Program-made: the position numbers and the translations under genes | Assembly (NCBI GenBank): GCA_018712405.1 | Contig: DVHB01000006.1 | Span: 1 to 40,753 of the forward strand | Length of the DNA stretch: 40,753 bases | Direction: 5' to 3' | DNA from: Candidatus Coproplasma stercoripullorum | GTDB taxonomy: Bacteria > Bacillota > Clostridia > Christensenellales > Borkfalkiaceae | Notes under the pieces: generated by a model | Databases searched by the model: none | Told to the model about the DNA's origin: nothing | The model's input: only the letters and a program-made list of their open reading frames with translations | In this document: one piece after another, positions 25,585 through 34,533 of the stretch | Position numbering within the stretch: position 1 is the stretch's first letter | Layout of the letters: each line of letters opens with the position of its first letter

Positions 25585-27951
25585 TCACTCCACCGCAACT
25601 TCGGCATGCGCGCCGCCGTATTCGCTCTGTGCGGTGAGCGCTATCTTCTTTGCGCCCTTTAAAGGCCTGATTATCGCCAGCGCCTCGCCGAAGTAGGTAT
25701 CGGTGCTCTCGTTATGGTAGCCCTCGGCGTTGTAAGGGCAGGCGCTGCCGAGCGCCATAAGTTCGCCGCCCTCCACCTTTACGGAGATGTCGCCGCGTAT
25801 CAGCGGCTTCCACACGCCGTTTGAATCGGTGTATTTGAGGCGGATATAGCACAGGTCGTCCGCACCTATTCTGCAAAGTTCGGGCTCGGCCGAAAGCTTT
25901 GTGCTCGCGCCCGCGCTCTTTAACACTGTGCGGCAGACTTCGTTGCCCTTTTTATCTATACCTGCCGCGGCAAGCTCGCCGGGGGTATACTTAACTTTAA
26001 AATATGCGCGCGCCTCCTTGCCGACCTTCTTTTCGGCAACCTTTTTGCCGTTTATATACAGCGCAGCCCTGGGGCAGGCGGTGTACACCTCCACCATTGT
26101 CTCCTTGCCGTCGCAGCCGTCCCACGACCAGCTCTCCCATGCGCCCGAGAGCTTCCATGCCGAGGGCGAATGTTTTTCGAACGCCTTGTCGGGGCGCACC
26201 ACGCCCACACGGATGGGGTCGAGATCGAAGGCAACGCGGGTATACAGCGCCTCGGCAAGCGGGCGGCCGTTTAAATCAAGCCTGCCGCTGCCCGCGCTCA
26301 CCCAGCCGACGTTTCCGCCGAATTCGGGCGCATAGTCGGCGTGTTCCCACGAACCTACGCCCACTTCGCCCAAATAGTCCATGCCGGCCCACACAAAGTC
26401 GCCTATGAGCGCAGGGTGGTCCTTGGCTATCTGCCAGAATGTGCGCGCGTCGGCGCAGAAAGTCTCCGAGCCGACAATAACGCGGTCAGGATACTTCTTC
26501 ATGTCGCCCTTGTAGCGCTTTATGCCGTAATTATAGCCAGCCACGTCCATTGCGGCGAAAGCGTGCTTGGTTTTTGCATTGCATCCCGGCATGGTTGCGC
26601 CTATCTTCATGGTGGTTGCGCCTAAAAGGCCCGCAAGGTCGTTGAAAAATTCGCTGCCGACAGACTTCTTCTTTTTGGGCGCCTTGGCGGCGTTATCGGC
26701 CTTTTTATCGCTGTATATGCCGAAGCCGAGCGAATATAAAAGGTTAAAGAATATATTTATGCCGCAGGTCACGGGGCGGTCGTCCATGGTGTGGATATAG
26801 TCGGTCATCTGCCTTGCAAAGGCTATGCCCTTCTTCTGCCCTGTTTCGGCGACCTCGTTGCCGGTGGAATACATCACCACGCAGGGATGATTATAGTCCC
26901 TCTCCACGAGCGCCTTCAAATCGTTCTGCCATTCATCGGCGAACTGCGAAGCATAGTCGTATTTATTTTTATGGATATACCACATGTCGACGTACTCGTC
27001 CAGAACGAGCATACCCAGCCTGTCGCACGCCTCGAGCGTGGCCTGCGACGTGGGGTTGTGCGCCGAACGTATGGCGTTGTAGCCGTATTTTTGCAGGAGT
27101 TCTATCTTGCGCGCATCGGCAAACGGGTGGTTTACCGCACCCAAAATGCCGTTTTCATGGTGTATGCACGCGCCGCGCAGTATCACCCTGCTGCCGTTTA
27201 TGCGCATACCTCCCTTTGCGTCGCACTCCAAAAGGCGTATGCCGAACTTCTCCTCGCGCACGTCTTTGCCGAAAGTCACGCGGCAGGTATACAGATTTGG
27301 GCTCTCGGGGCTCCACAGTTTTGCCTCCGGAATGGTGAAGTCGAATTTAACTTCACCCCCTGTTTTTTCAGACTGCGACGCCATGACTTCCTTTCCGTCG
27401 GCGATCTCAACATTCACATCGCCGGAAGCGTTGGTATTCACCGAAACCGTAAAACGGGGCGGCTCGTAGCTCAAAGTCTTTATCTTTATGCCGCGCATCT
27501 CTATATGCGCCTTGGGAAGGGTATGCAGCCACACGGGGCGGTATATGCCCGCGCCCGAATACCAGCGGCTGTTTGGCTGGTCGGCGTTGAACGCCTCCAC
27601 CCTTATCACGTTCTCCTCCCCGAATCTGAGGTATTTGCCGATATCCACAAAAAAAGTTGTGTAACCGTAGGCACATCCGCCCGCAAGTTCGCCATTTACG
27701 TATACCTTGGCATTGCGGTAAACACCTTCAAACTCAAGTATTAAATCTGAATTTTTCCACTCTGCGGGTGCGGCAAACTTCTTTTCATATACATAGTCAA
27801 ACCCCTCATACCAGCCTGTGTTTTTGCCGCCGGGACTGTCGGCCGTCCTGTTTTCATATATCATGGCATCATGCGGGAGGGTGATATCCTTTCTCCACTC
27901 CTCGTTGAGATGTCCGTATTTCCAGCCTTCGTTAAAACTTGTTCTGCTCAT
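25585..27951 (-). CDS. GH2 family glycoside hydrolase, probable beta-galactosidase
   Basis: ADQPNSRWYSGAGIYRPVWLH; GACIHHENGILGA; RSAHNPTSQATLEACDRLGMLVLDE; HPCVVMYSTGNEV (acid/base E); VGSETF (nucleophile E). Confidence 0.93.
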   Translation of the reverse strand: MSRTSFNEGWKYGHLNEEWRKDITLPHDAMIYENRTADSPGGKNTGWYEGFDYVYEKKFAAPAEWKNSDLILEFEGVYRNAKVYVNGELAGGCAYGYTTFFVDIGKYLRFGEENVIRVEAFNADQPNSRWYSGAGIYRPVWLHTLPKAHIEMRGIKIKTLSYEPPRFTVSVNTNASGDVNVEIADGKEVMASQSEKTGGEVKFDFTIPEAKLWSPESPNLYTCRVTFGKDVREEKFGIRLLECDAKGGMRINGSRVILRGACIHHENGILGAVNHPFADARKIELLQKYGYNAIRSAHNPTSQATLEACDRLGMLVLDEYVDMWYIHKNKYDYASQFADEWQNDLKALVERDYNHPCVVMYSTGNEVAETGQKKGIAFARQMTDYIHTMDDRPVTCGINIFFNLLYSLGFGIYSDKKADNAAKAPKKKKSVGSEFFNDLAGLLGATTMKIGATMPGCNAKTKHAFAAMDVAGYNYGIKRYKGDMKKYPDRVIVGSETFCADARTFWQIAKDHPALIGDFVWAGMDYLGEVGVGSWEHADYAPEFGGNVGWVSAGSGRLDLNGRPLAEALYTRVAFDLDPIRVGVVRPDKAFEKHSPSAWKLSGAWESWSWDGCDGKETMVEVYTACPRAALYINGKKVAEKKVGKEARAYFKVKYTPGELAAAGIDKKGNEVCRTVLKSAGASTKLSAEPELCRIGADDLCYIRLKYTDSNGVWKPLIRGDISVKVEGGELMALGSACPYNAEGYHNESTDTYFGEALAIIRPLKGAKKIALTAQSEYGGAHAEVAVE

Positions 27952-28012
27952 TATCCTTCCCCTTTCAGCGCCCGTATCCGCGCTGATTTTATTGATATAT
28001 TTTTACTTTTTA

Positions 28013-28041
28013 ATTATAAAACATATGCTCCGCACTGTCAA
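28013..28041 (-). promoter_or_regulatory. Consensus sigma70 promoter for the GH2-gal operon
   Basis: Minus strand TTGACA-N17-TATAAT, about 60 bp upstream of the GH2 ATG. Confidence 0.85.
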
Positions 28042-28152
28042 CAGGCGTGGCAAGAATTATCCCTTTTACGTCACGAATAGCGCAGGGCATTACTGCCCCG
28101 CGCCATTTCGCAAAGTATGTCCGGTTTATTTCGAACGCTGTCAGCTTTTGTA

Positions 28153-28599
28153 TTACGCTGTTTCTTTGTTGAACTTGCCGATGAAGGCCGAAACAACTAC
28201 GGCAACAACGGAAAGCGCATAGAACACAACGCCCACAATTGCCTGACTGAGGCATGCGCCCTGTTCGGGGGTGTCGAGGTCGGGGATGAACCACTGGTTG
28301 CCCGCAACATCCGTTCTGTTGTAGATGAAGTCGCCTATGCTCAGGGTAAGGAGCACGACTACCGCAACCATTCCAGCGGAGATCACCCACTGGGGAACCT
28401 TGCCCGTAACCGCGATCATAGCCACAACGAGGACGACCGCAATAACGCTGTATATTATGGGCGCCGCGTCGAGTTCGACGTTCTGCATAACGCCCGTGGT
28501 GGAGTTAACGCCGTAAATTATCACGGCCACGATGGCGCATATGGCTGCAACCGCGAGAAGCAATCCCGCAACGCCCTGCTTTTTTATCCAATTCATCAT
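28153..28599 (-). CDS. Small membrane protein (about 4 TM) in operon with the GH3 gene
   Basis: 148 aa with four hydrophobic segments, starting 4 bp after the GH3 stop. Confidence 0.75.
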   Translation of the reverse strand: MMNWIKKQGVAGLLLAVAAICAIVAVIIYGVNSTTGVMQNVELDAAPIIYSVIAVVLVVAMIAVTGKVPQWVISAGMVAVVVLLTLSIGDFIYNRTDVAGNQWFIPDLDTPEQGACLSQAIVGVVFYALSVVAVVVSAFIGKFNKETA

Positions 28600-28603
28600 G
28601 GCT

Positions 28604-31600
28604 TTATTCCTCCTCCTTGGATTTTTTGTCCTTTATGGTGAATACCACATATGCGACAGCCGAGCCTGCAAGCAGGATGGAGCTTACCGTGATGAGCGCC
28701 GTATACAGGCTTCTCCACCATGTATTGAGAGATACGGTATAGATGTTGTTCATAAGGTCCATGCCATAGCTTCTGGAAATTACATAGAGCACGCAGTGCA
28801 TGCCTTCCTGTATTGCCGCTGCAAGGTCGGCGTCTGCCGCGATGGCGTTGAGGTTGTTAAGATTGATGTAGGGGTCGTTTGCGCCGAAGCCGCAGAACGC
28901 CGTGGTGCCGGCAAGTATGGATTCCTTGGGAGCGGCTACGGGGTTGAGGCCGGTGAAGTCGGTTACGGAGTAACCCTTGAAGCCCCATTCGTTGCGGAGT
29001 ATTTCAACCTGAACGCCGTAGTTTGCGCTGGAAGCTACCATACCTATGCGGTTGTACGCCGTCATGGTGCCGCGTGCGCCCTCTGCCGCGTAACGGTTGG
29101 GGGTTGCGCCGGCTTCAATCTCGTCCATCTTGGATGAGCGGCCGAAGCCTGTGAACGCCTGCTGCAAATTCCTGAGTTCGAGTTCGCGCGCGGCCTGCTC
29201 GCTTACAAGTTCGCATACGCCCGAACGGTTGGCTTCCTGAGTATTGAAGCCGACGTGCTTGATATTTACAAGGCAGCCCTTGCTCTGCGCGCCCTGAACG
29301 ACCGCGCTGCCGGTGAAGCCTGAGAGGATGGGATCTTCGGAGTAGTATTCAACGTTGCGGCCGTTGTAAGCCGTGCGGTGAATATTCATGCCCGGGCCTA
29401 TCATTATGGGAAGCTGATACAAAAGAGTGGATTCGCCGAGAAGCAGCTGGCCGTTTTCGTATGCAAGCTCCTTGTTCCAGGTATATGCAAGGTTTACGGG
29501 AGCGGGAGCGATACGCGTACCTACCCAGCTGTATTCAGAAGCGTCCTCGAACAGCACGCCGTCCTTCTTGGCTTCCGACATGTTGTGCGAGTCTGAGCCG
29601 CCGGGGCCGTCGTCTGCAGCATAACCGCCTATATCGGCAACCGCGCCGCTTTCGGGATATTCACCGAAGCCAATGGAAGGAATGTATTCGAGGTTATGGA
29701 ACGCGCTCGCCATAAAGTTGATGATTTCGGCGAGAGGGATCTTGGAGACAAGCTCGGCCCATCTTTCATCGTCGAAAGAAGCGCCGGCCATATCCGCAAG
29801 AGTGAGGTCAACAGAAGAATCGCCGTTTATGAGAGCATCTATGTTCTCCTGGCTGTTGTCCGTTTTGAGGTCGATAAAGTCGTTCTGCATTATCTCTTCA
29901 AGACGCGAACCCGCCTCTATGCCGAATCCGGAATACGTCTTGGGGAAAGTGCCGTTCCAGTCGCTGCGCGAAAGGTATGTAACTTCTTCAAAGCCCGTTA
30001 TATCGTCGCCCCAAGCGTTAACGTCGGTTGCATAGTCGCCTTCGGAGAGTTGGTTCTTGATTTCGTAACCGGTTACGGACGTATCGAACGTTTCGGCGTC
30101 TTTGGAGTTAAGCTCCCATTCAACGACCTTGCCGGAAGTAGCCGTGAAGGCTGTGCCGTCGGTGTTTACCATGCCGGTAACACCCTGCTCGGCAAGTATG
30201 TTGTTGAGCGCGTCGTGCGAAGAATCGCCGACTGCGAAGTAATATGTGCCTGCGTCGAGCACATAAGCGCCGTTGCCCTCCTCATTGTCATAGCTCGTGA
30301 GGTTGGTCATATCGATGTTGAGGGTCACGGTTTCGGAAGCGCCGGCCGCAAGCTCTTCGGTCTTTTCGTAGTCGACAAGCTGGATTGCAGACTTTTCAAC
30401 TCCGCCCTCTTCATAGGGCACCTGTGCATAGAGCTGAACTACAGATTTTCCCGCAACGTCGCCCGTGTTTGTAACCTTTACGGTTGCAACGGCAGTCTTA
30501 TGATCGTCGGAAACGTCAACGTTTACAAGTTCCTGAGTAAATTCGGTGTAAGAAAGGCCGTAACCGAAGGGATAGGAAACTTCCTGCGAATATACCCACT
30601 GACCGTCGGTGGTTGCGGGCATAAACGTCATGTTCTCGAGATCGTAATTTACATAGGTGCCCGCCTTTGCGGTGACTGCGTTGCGCGCGTCTCCTGCAAG
30701 GAGGCTGTCGGCATACCTCGTCTCATAGTAACGGTAGCCCGTGTAGATACCTTCAGCCTCAACGAGGTACGAGTTTACGTTCATACCGTTGTAACTGGAA
30801 GCATTGGTCCAGTCTGTACCGGTGGGATACGTATTGATAAGATTACCATCCCTGTCATATTCATTATGCAAGCCGTAGTTCATCATTGCGGGAGCGAGAG
30901 CGCTGTTTACCGCATAGATGTCGCCGAGGTGCCCGGAAGGATTTACGTCGCCGAGAAGGGTCTGGGCAACTGCCGCAAAGCCGTAGACGCCGGGGTTGCC
31001 TATCCACATAACGGAGTCGATCTCGGGATCCTGTTTAAGGCCCTCGATATCCATCTGGTTGGTGGAGTTGATCAGCACGATCACATTGTCCGAGCAAGCC
31101 TTTGCTTCCTCTATAATCGCCCATTCTTCGTCGCTTATGCCGAGGATATTGCCGCTGTCGGTAGAAATTCCGTTGCCGAGGCCTTCCTCTCCGGGATTGA
31201 ATGTGGAACCCTCGCCGCTTACTCTGCCGAGAATGACGATCGCCGCGTCGCTGTAATTGCCGTAGTCGAGCTCGTCGCGGGTGACTCCGAGTTCGGAAAG
31301 CGTGGGCTCTGTGGGATCGGTCGTGCTGTAGAGGCCCTGATACTGGGGTGCCTGTGCGCCGAAGCCCGAGCTGCCCCACGTGAAATCGGCGCAGTAGTCT
31401 TCATAAGCCTGGATCATTGCGGGATTCACGTCGAACACTTCCTTGAAGTCTGTTTCGAGAGTGCTCTTGTTGGGGTCGTGGTCTATTACGCCCTTATCGG
31501 GAATGGAGCCGCCGGTGGTGCTGCCGTAGTAAGGCGCATAGCTGCGTATGCCGAACAGCGTTACCTTGGGCCTGTCCTGGTTAAGGGGCAATGAATTGTT

Positions 31601-31870
31601 GGTGTTCTTCAACAGTACCAAAGATTCTGCCGCTTCGCGTATGGCGAACTCTTTCATACTGTCTACCGCGTCCTTTGTGGAGGTAAACTGAGTCGTATAA
31701 GTCCAGTCCTCCGCGTTGTCGCTGATAACTGTCTCCTGGCTCACAGAGCCGGTGTTTTCGTCGAGGGCAGTACGATACTTTTCCATGATAATCGACAGTG
31801 TGATCGATAAGACCAGCAAAAAGGCGAATATCAGCGTAAGCCCGCGAAACAGTCTTGTTTTGATGTTCAT
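28604..31870 (-). CDS. Membrane-anchored GH3 family (beta-glucosidase-like) protein with permuted domain order
   Basis: N-terminal TM; EAAESLVLLKNTNNSLPLN (usual C-terminal GH3 domain); FnIII-like VKVTNTGDVAGKSVVQLYAQ; then TIM-barrel motifs GPGMNIHRTAYNGRNVEYYSEDPILSG, NIKHVGFNTQE, EWGFKGYSVTDFTG; C-terminal TM and lysine-rich tail. Confidence 0.9.
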   Translation of the reverse strand: MNIKTRLFRGLTLIFAFLLVLSITLSIIMEKYRTALDENTGSVSQETVISDNAEDWTYTTQFTSTKDAVDSMKEFAIREAAESLVLLKNTNNSLPLNQDRPKVTLFGIRSYAPYYGSTTGGSIPDKGVIDHDPNKSTLETDFKEVFDVNPAMIQAYEDYCADFTWGSSGFGAQAPQYQGLYSTTDPTEPTLSELGVTRDELDYGNYSDAAIVILGRVSGEGSTFNPGEEGLGNGISTDSGNILGISDEEWAIIEEAKACSDNVIVLINSTNQMDIEGLKQDPEIDSVMWIGNPGVYGFAAVAQTLLGDVNPSGHLGDIYAVNSALAPAMMNYGLHNEYDRDGNLINTYPTGTDWTNASSYNGMNVNSYLVEAEGIYTGYRYYETRYADSLLAGDARNAVTAKAGTYVNYDLENMTFMPATTDGQWVYSQEVSYPFGYGLSYTEFTQELVNVDVSDDHKTAVATVKVTNTGDVAGKSVVQLYAQVPYEEGGVEKSAIQLVDYEKTEELAAGASETVTLNIDMTNLTSYDNEEGNGAYVLDAGTYYFAVGDSSHDALNNILAEQGVTGMVNTDGTAFTATSGKVVEWELNSKDAETFDTSVTGYEIKNQLSEGDYATDVNAWGDDITGFEEVTYLSRSDWNGTFPKTYSGFGIEAGSRLEEIMQNDFIDLKTDNSQENIDALINGDSSVDLTLADMAGASFDDERWAELVSKIPLAEIINFMASAFHNLEYIPSIGFGEYPESGAVADIGGYAADDGPGGSDSHNMSEAKKDGVLFEDASEYSWVGTRIAPAPVNLAYTWNKELAYENGQLLLGESTLLYQLPIMIGPGMNIHRTAYNGRNVEYYSEDPILSGFTGSAVVQGAQSKGCLVNIKHVGFNTQEANRSGVCELVSEQAARELELRNLQQAFTGFGRSSKMDEIEAGATPNRYAAEGARGTMTAYNRIGMVASSANYGVQVEILRNEWGFKGYSVTDFTGLNPVAAPKESILAGTTAFCGFGANDPYINLNNLNAIAADADLAAAIQEGMHCVLYVISRSYGMDLMNNIYTVSLNTWWRSLYTALITVSSILLAGSAVAYVVFTIKDKKSKEEE

Positions 31871-32029
31871 GGTTCCCTCCTGTATAAATTTTTCCGCAAA
31901 AGTTGCGTGTGCGCTGAACCATTGCGCGCCTAAAGTATATCTGCAACAAAATTTTTTTCAAGGAGGTTTGCCTTAGTTCGTCTGAAATTTGACTTCGTTT
32001 GACTTTAACACCTTTTGAACGCCATTTTC

Positions 32030-32079
32030 ATTATAAGAATAATAATCTGCAGGTTGTGCGCGGGAACCGACAGGTTATG
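32030..32079 (-). promoter_or_regulatory. Candidate LytTR-regulated promoter of the GH3 operon
   Basis: Plus strand CAGGTTGTG (32050-32058), N12, CAGGTTATG (32071-32079). The minus strand -10 TATAAT (32030-32035) sits so that the proximal repeat overlaps a poor -35. Confidence 0.55.
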
Positions 32080-32111
32080 CATATATTTTATGCTGTTTGC
32101 ACTAAAAGCAA

Positions 32112-32135
32112 AAGCGCCCGCAGATGCGGGCGCTT
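32112..32135 (-). terminator. Terminator after the histidine kinase gene
   Basis: AAGCGCCCGCAGATGCGGGCGCTT; minus strand continues TTTGCTTTTAG. Confidence 0.75.
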
Positions 32136-32151
32136 ACCGTTTTTATACTTT

Positions 32152-33459
32152 TTACCGTGAAACTGCGGCCGGTTCCGGCAAATCTCCTGCGGGAAGGAGT
32201 ATATCCAGACTTACAAGACAGCCGTCCTGCCGCATAGTCATCGTTCCGCCGTACTTTTTCACGACGTAGTTCATGCTCTTCACTCCGAATCCGTGATTCT
32301 TCTTATCGGACTTGTTAGTCACGGGCATTCCGTCTTTAAAGCGGACCTTTTCGTTACAGAAATTTTCTATATGTATGGTGAGATACATGCGCTTCAAAGA
32401 AGCGTTGAGCTTTATTATCCTCTTTTCCCGCTCCTCTTCCTTCATCACGCTCTCTATGGCGTTATCTATCGCATTGCCGAACAGCGACGAAATATCGTAG
32501 GGGGCCATAAACGAAAGGCTCTCGCCGTCTATCATATAGGTGAAGCGGATATTGTAGCTCTCGCAAAGAAAACTCTTTTCCGTGAGCACTATATCGAGCG
32601 TTTCGTTGCCCGTCTTGGCGATGTTGCCGTATATCATTATGGCTTTTTCAACTTCGCCCAGGCTTTTGTCGCGCTCTTTTTCGTCCATATTCCTAAGGAC
32701 GGATATCTGGTGCTTCAGGTCATGGCATTTTACATTGATGAGATCTATAGTATCTTTGGTTATGTTATAGTGTTTCTGCTCGCGTATAAGAAGTTCCTGC
32801 AAAATGGCGTTGTCCTGCTCGAGCTCCTTGTTCTTTTCCTTAAGTTTGGAGTGCTCGAACAGACCGCATTGCAGACCGAGCGCAAATATGCAGCATATGA
32901 GCGCATACAGGCGGTATATCATATTCCACTCATCGTACCACGGCACGAAGGAGGCGAGCACATACACAAAGGCGATTATAAAGCACGACACGGCAAACTG
33001 AAGTCCGCGCCCCTTTATGCCGCCCTTTTTGAAATCGCTGACGGGGAAAAAGAAATAAAAGAGCAGATAGGCGACGAGATACAGCGAAAAATATATGACG
33101 AGCGCCACGGGCTGCGTGATTTCGCCTATCCCCTCGTATATCATGAACAGAACATCCCACAGCCCGTGCTGGACGGCAAACGCCGCAACCACGTAGAAGA
33201 GCACGTCGAGCGGGGAGAGCCTGAACAAAAACCACCCTGCAAGGAACACCGCGGAAGAAACTATAAGATAGTTCATGCCGAACGGCCCTACCGACACTGC
33301 GGGCATAAAGACAAAGCCCGCGCCCGCCGCGACAACGGGCAGCAGGCGCAGCCAGAAAAAGTTCCTCTTCTCCTGCCTTCTTATGAGAAGGAGCATTGGT
33401 ATGAGCATCTCCATGTAAAAATTGAGCTGCCCTAAAAGTATCATCGAATAATAGTTCAT
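32152..33459 (-). CDS. GHKL-domain sensor histidine kinase (AgrC-like)
   Basis: N-terminal TM segments; LINVKCHDLKHQISVLR; DISSLFGNAIDNAIESV; KKNHGFGVKSMNYVVKKYGGTM. Confidence 0.9.
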   Translation of the reverse strand: MNYYSMILLGQLNFYMEMLIPMLLLIRRQEKRNFFWLRLLPVVAAGAGFVFMPAVSVGPFGMNYLIVSSAVFLAGWFLFRLSPLDVLFYVVAAFAVQHGLWDVLFMIYEGIGEITQPVALVIYFSLYLVAYLLFYFFFPVSDFKKGGIKGRGLQFAVSCFIIAFVYVLASFVPWYDEWNMIYRLYALICCIFALGLQCGLFEHSKLKEKNKELEQDNAILQELLIREQKHYNITKDTIDLINVKCHDLKHQISVLRNMDEKERDKSLGEVEKAIMIYGNIAKTGNETLDIVLTEKSFLCESYNIRFTYMIDGESLSFMAPYDISSLFGNAIDNAIESVMKEEEREKRIIKLNASLKRMYLTIHIENFCNEKVRFKDGMPVTNKSDKKNHGFGVKSMNYVVKKYGGTMTMRQDGCLVSLDILLPAGDLPEPAAVSR

Positions 33460-34172
33460 TTTATTCCCGTACCCGAAAAATATGCGGCGAGGTCGTTCAT
33501 GAACTGGCGCTTGCGCGTGCGGCTTACATGCAGTTCCGCACCGTTTTCAAGGATCACGTTATCGTCCTTTACTCCCGTCACATACTGCAGATTTACGACA
33601 TAGCAGTTGTTGCAGCGCGAAAAGGTACGAGCATCCAGCTGCGATTCCAGATTTTTGAGCGAGCCGCGGAAATTTATCGTATCCTTTTCTGTATGCATGT
33701 ATATATCGTGCATTATTATCTCTATATAATAGATCTCCGAATAGTCCATGCGGCGCAACACGCCGGACGACTTTACCCAGATATAATCTGTGGCGCGGCG
33801 GTCGTGCTCGGCCCGTATCTTGTCCATCTCCGTGGCAAAATCGAAGTAGGTGACGGGCTTGACCATGAAGTCCATGGCATTCACCTTGTAGCCGCGTATG
33901 GCGAGCTGCGCCATATTCGTGACAAATATCAAGATGACATCCTTATCGACCTTCCTGAGCTTTTCCGCCGCCTCCATGCCGTCGATGAGCGGCATCTTTA
34001 TGTCCATGAACACGGCGTCGAACCCGGCCTGGTAGTTTGAGATGAACTCCAGCCCGTTGGGATAGGTGACGACATGGCACTTAACATTCTTCTCTTCGGA
34101 ATATTTTGAAATATATCCGCGCAAAAGCTCCGCCTGGTCGGCTTCGTTTTCAACTACAGCGATTTTCAGCAT
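33456..34172 (-). CDS. LytTR-domain response regulator (AgrA-like)
   Basis: MLKIAVVENEADQAELLRGYI; FDAVFMDIKMPLIDGMEAAEKLR; LytTR YIWVKSSGVLRRMDYSEIYYIEIIMHDIYMHT...HVSRTRKRQFM. Start placed at the internal ATG with RBS AAGGGTG. Confidence 0.9.
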   Translation of the reverse strand: MLKIAVVENEADQAELLRGYISKYSEEKNVKCHVVTYPNGLEFISNYQAGFDAVFMDIKMPLIDGMEAAEKLRKVDKDVILIFVTNMAQLAIRGYKVNAMDFMVKPVTYFDFATEMDKIRAEHDRRATDYIWVKSSGVLRRMDYSEIYYIEIIMHDIYMHTEKDTINFRGSLKNLESQLDARTFSRCNNCYVVNLQYVTGVKDDNVILENGAELHVSRTRKRQFMNDLAAYFSGTGIK

Positions 34173-34242
34173 TTTTTCACCCTTGTCTCTCCGTCTGCAA
34201 AACTTCACGGACTGCTGAAAATATTTTAAAGAGCAATGTTTA

Positions 34243-34272
34243 TTTGCCGCATTGTTTCCACAATGCGGCAAA
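34243..34272 (-). terminator. Hairpin between tsaD and the LytTR regulator gene
   Basis: TTTGCCGCATTGT-TTCC-ACAATGCGGCAAA, adjacent to palindrome AAGGGGCATGCCCCTT (34271-34286). Confidence 0.5.
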
Positions 34273-34485
34273 GGGGCATGCCCCTTAAAATTTGATTCCG
34301 CGGTCATGCAATAAAAACGGCGGCCGGATTCTGCGCAAAATATAGCGTGCTCCGCGCCGTCCAGGCATCCGTAAAGTTTATGTATTTATGATAACATAGG
34401 TTATGTGATATTGCAACATAAAATTTAAAAAGACAAACAGGAATGCCATATAATGCCAAAAATATGTAAAATAATGCAAAAATAT

Positions 34486-34507
34486 ATGCCGCACACAGGT
34501 GCGGCAT
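34486..34507 (-). terminator. tsaD terminator
   Basis: ATGCCGCAC-ACAG-GTGCGGCAT, followed by ATATTTTTG on the minus strand. Confidence 0.7.
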
Positions 34508-34533
34508 CATTAATCGCAAATATAAATTTTGCA

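Noticed and set aside
26791-27744. 317-aa plus-strand ORF antisense to the GH2 gene
   Set aside because: Antisense shadow of the GH2 coding region, as are most other long plus-strand ORFs over minus-strand genes (e.g. 32293-33435, 36219-37001, 39114-39884, 8405-9151, 3944-4741).
29696-31594. 632-aa plus-strand ORF antisense to the GH3 gene
   Set aside because: Shadow ORF of the GH3 coding strand; no recognisable domain, no RBS-driven start, and the opposite frame has strong motifs.
34173-34307. N-terminal extension of the LytTR regulator
   Set aside because: It covers two intergenic hairpins; the response-regulator domain starts at MLKIAVVENE with its own RBS.
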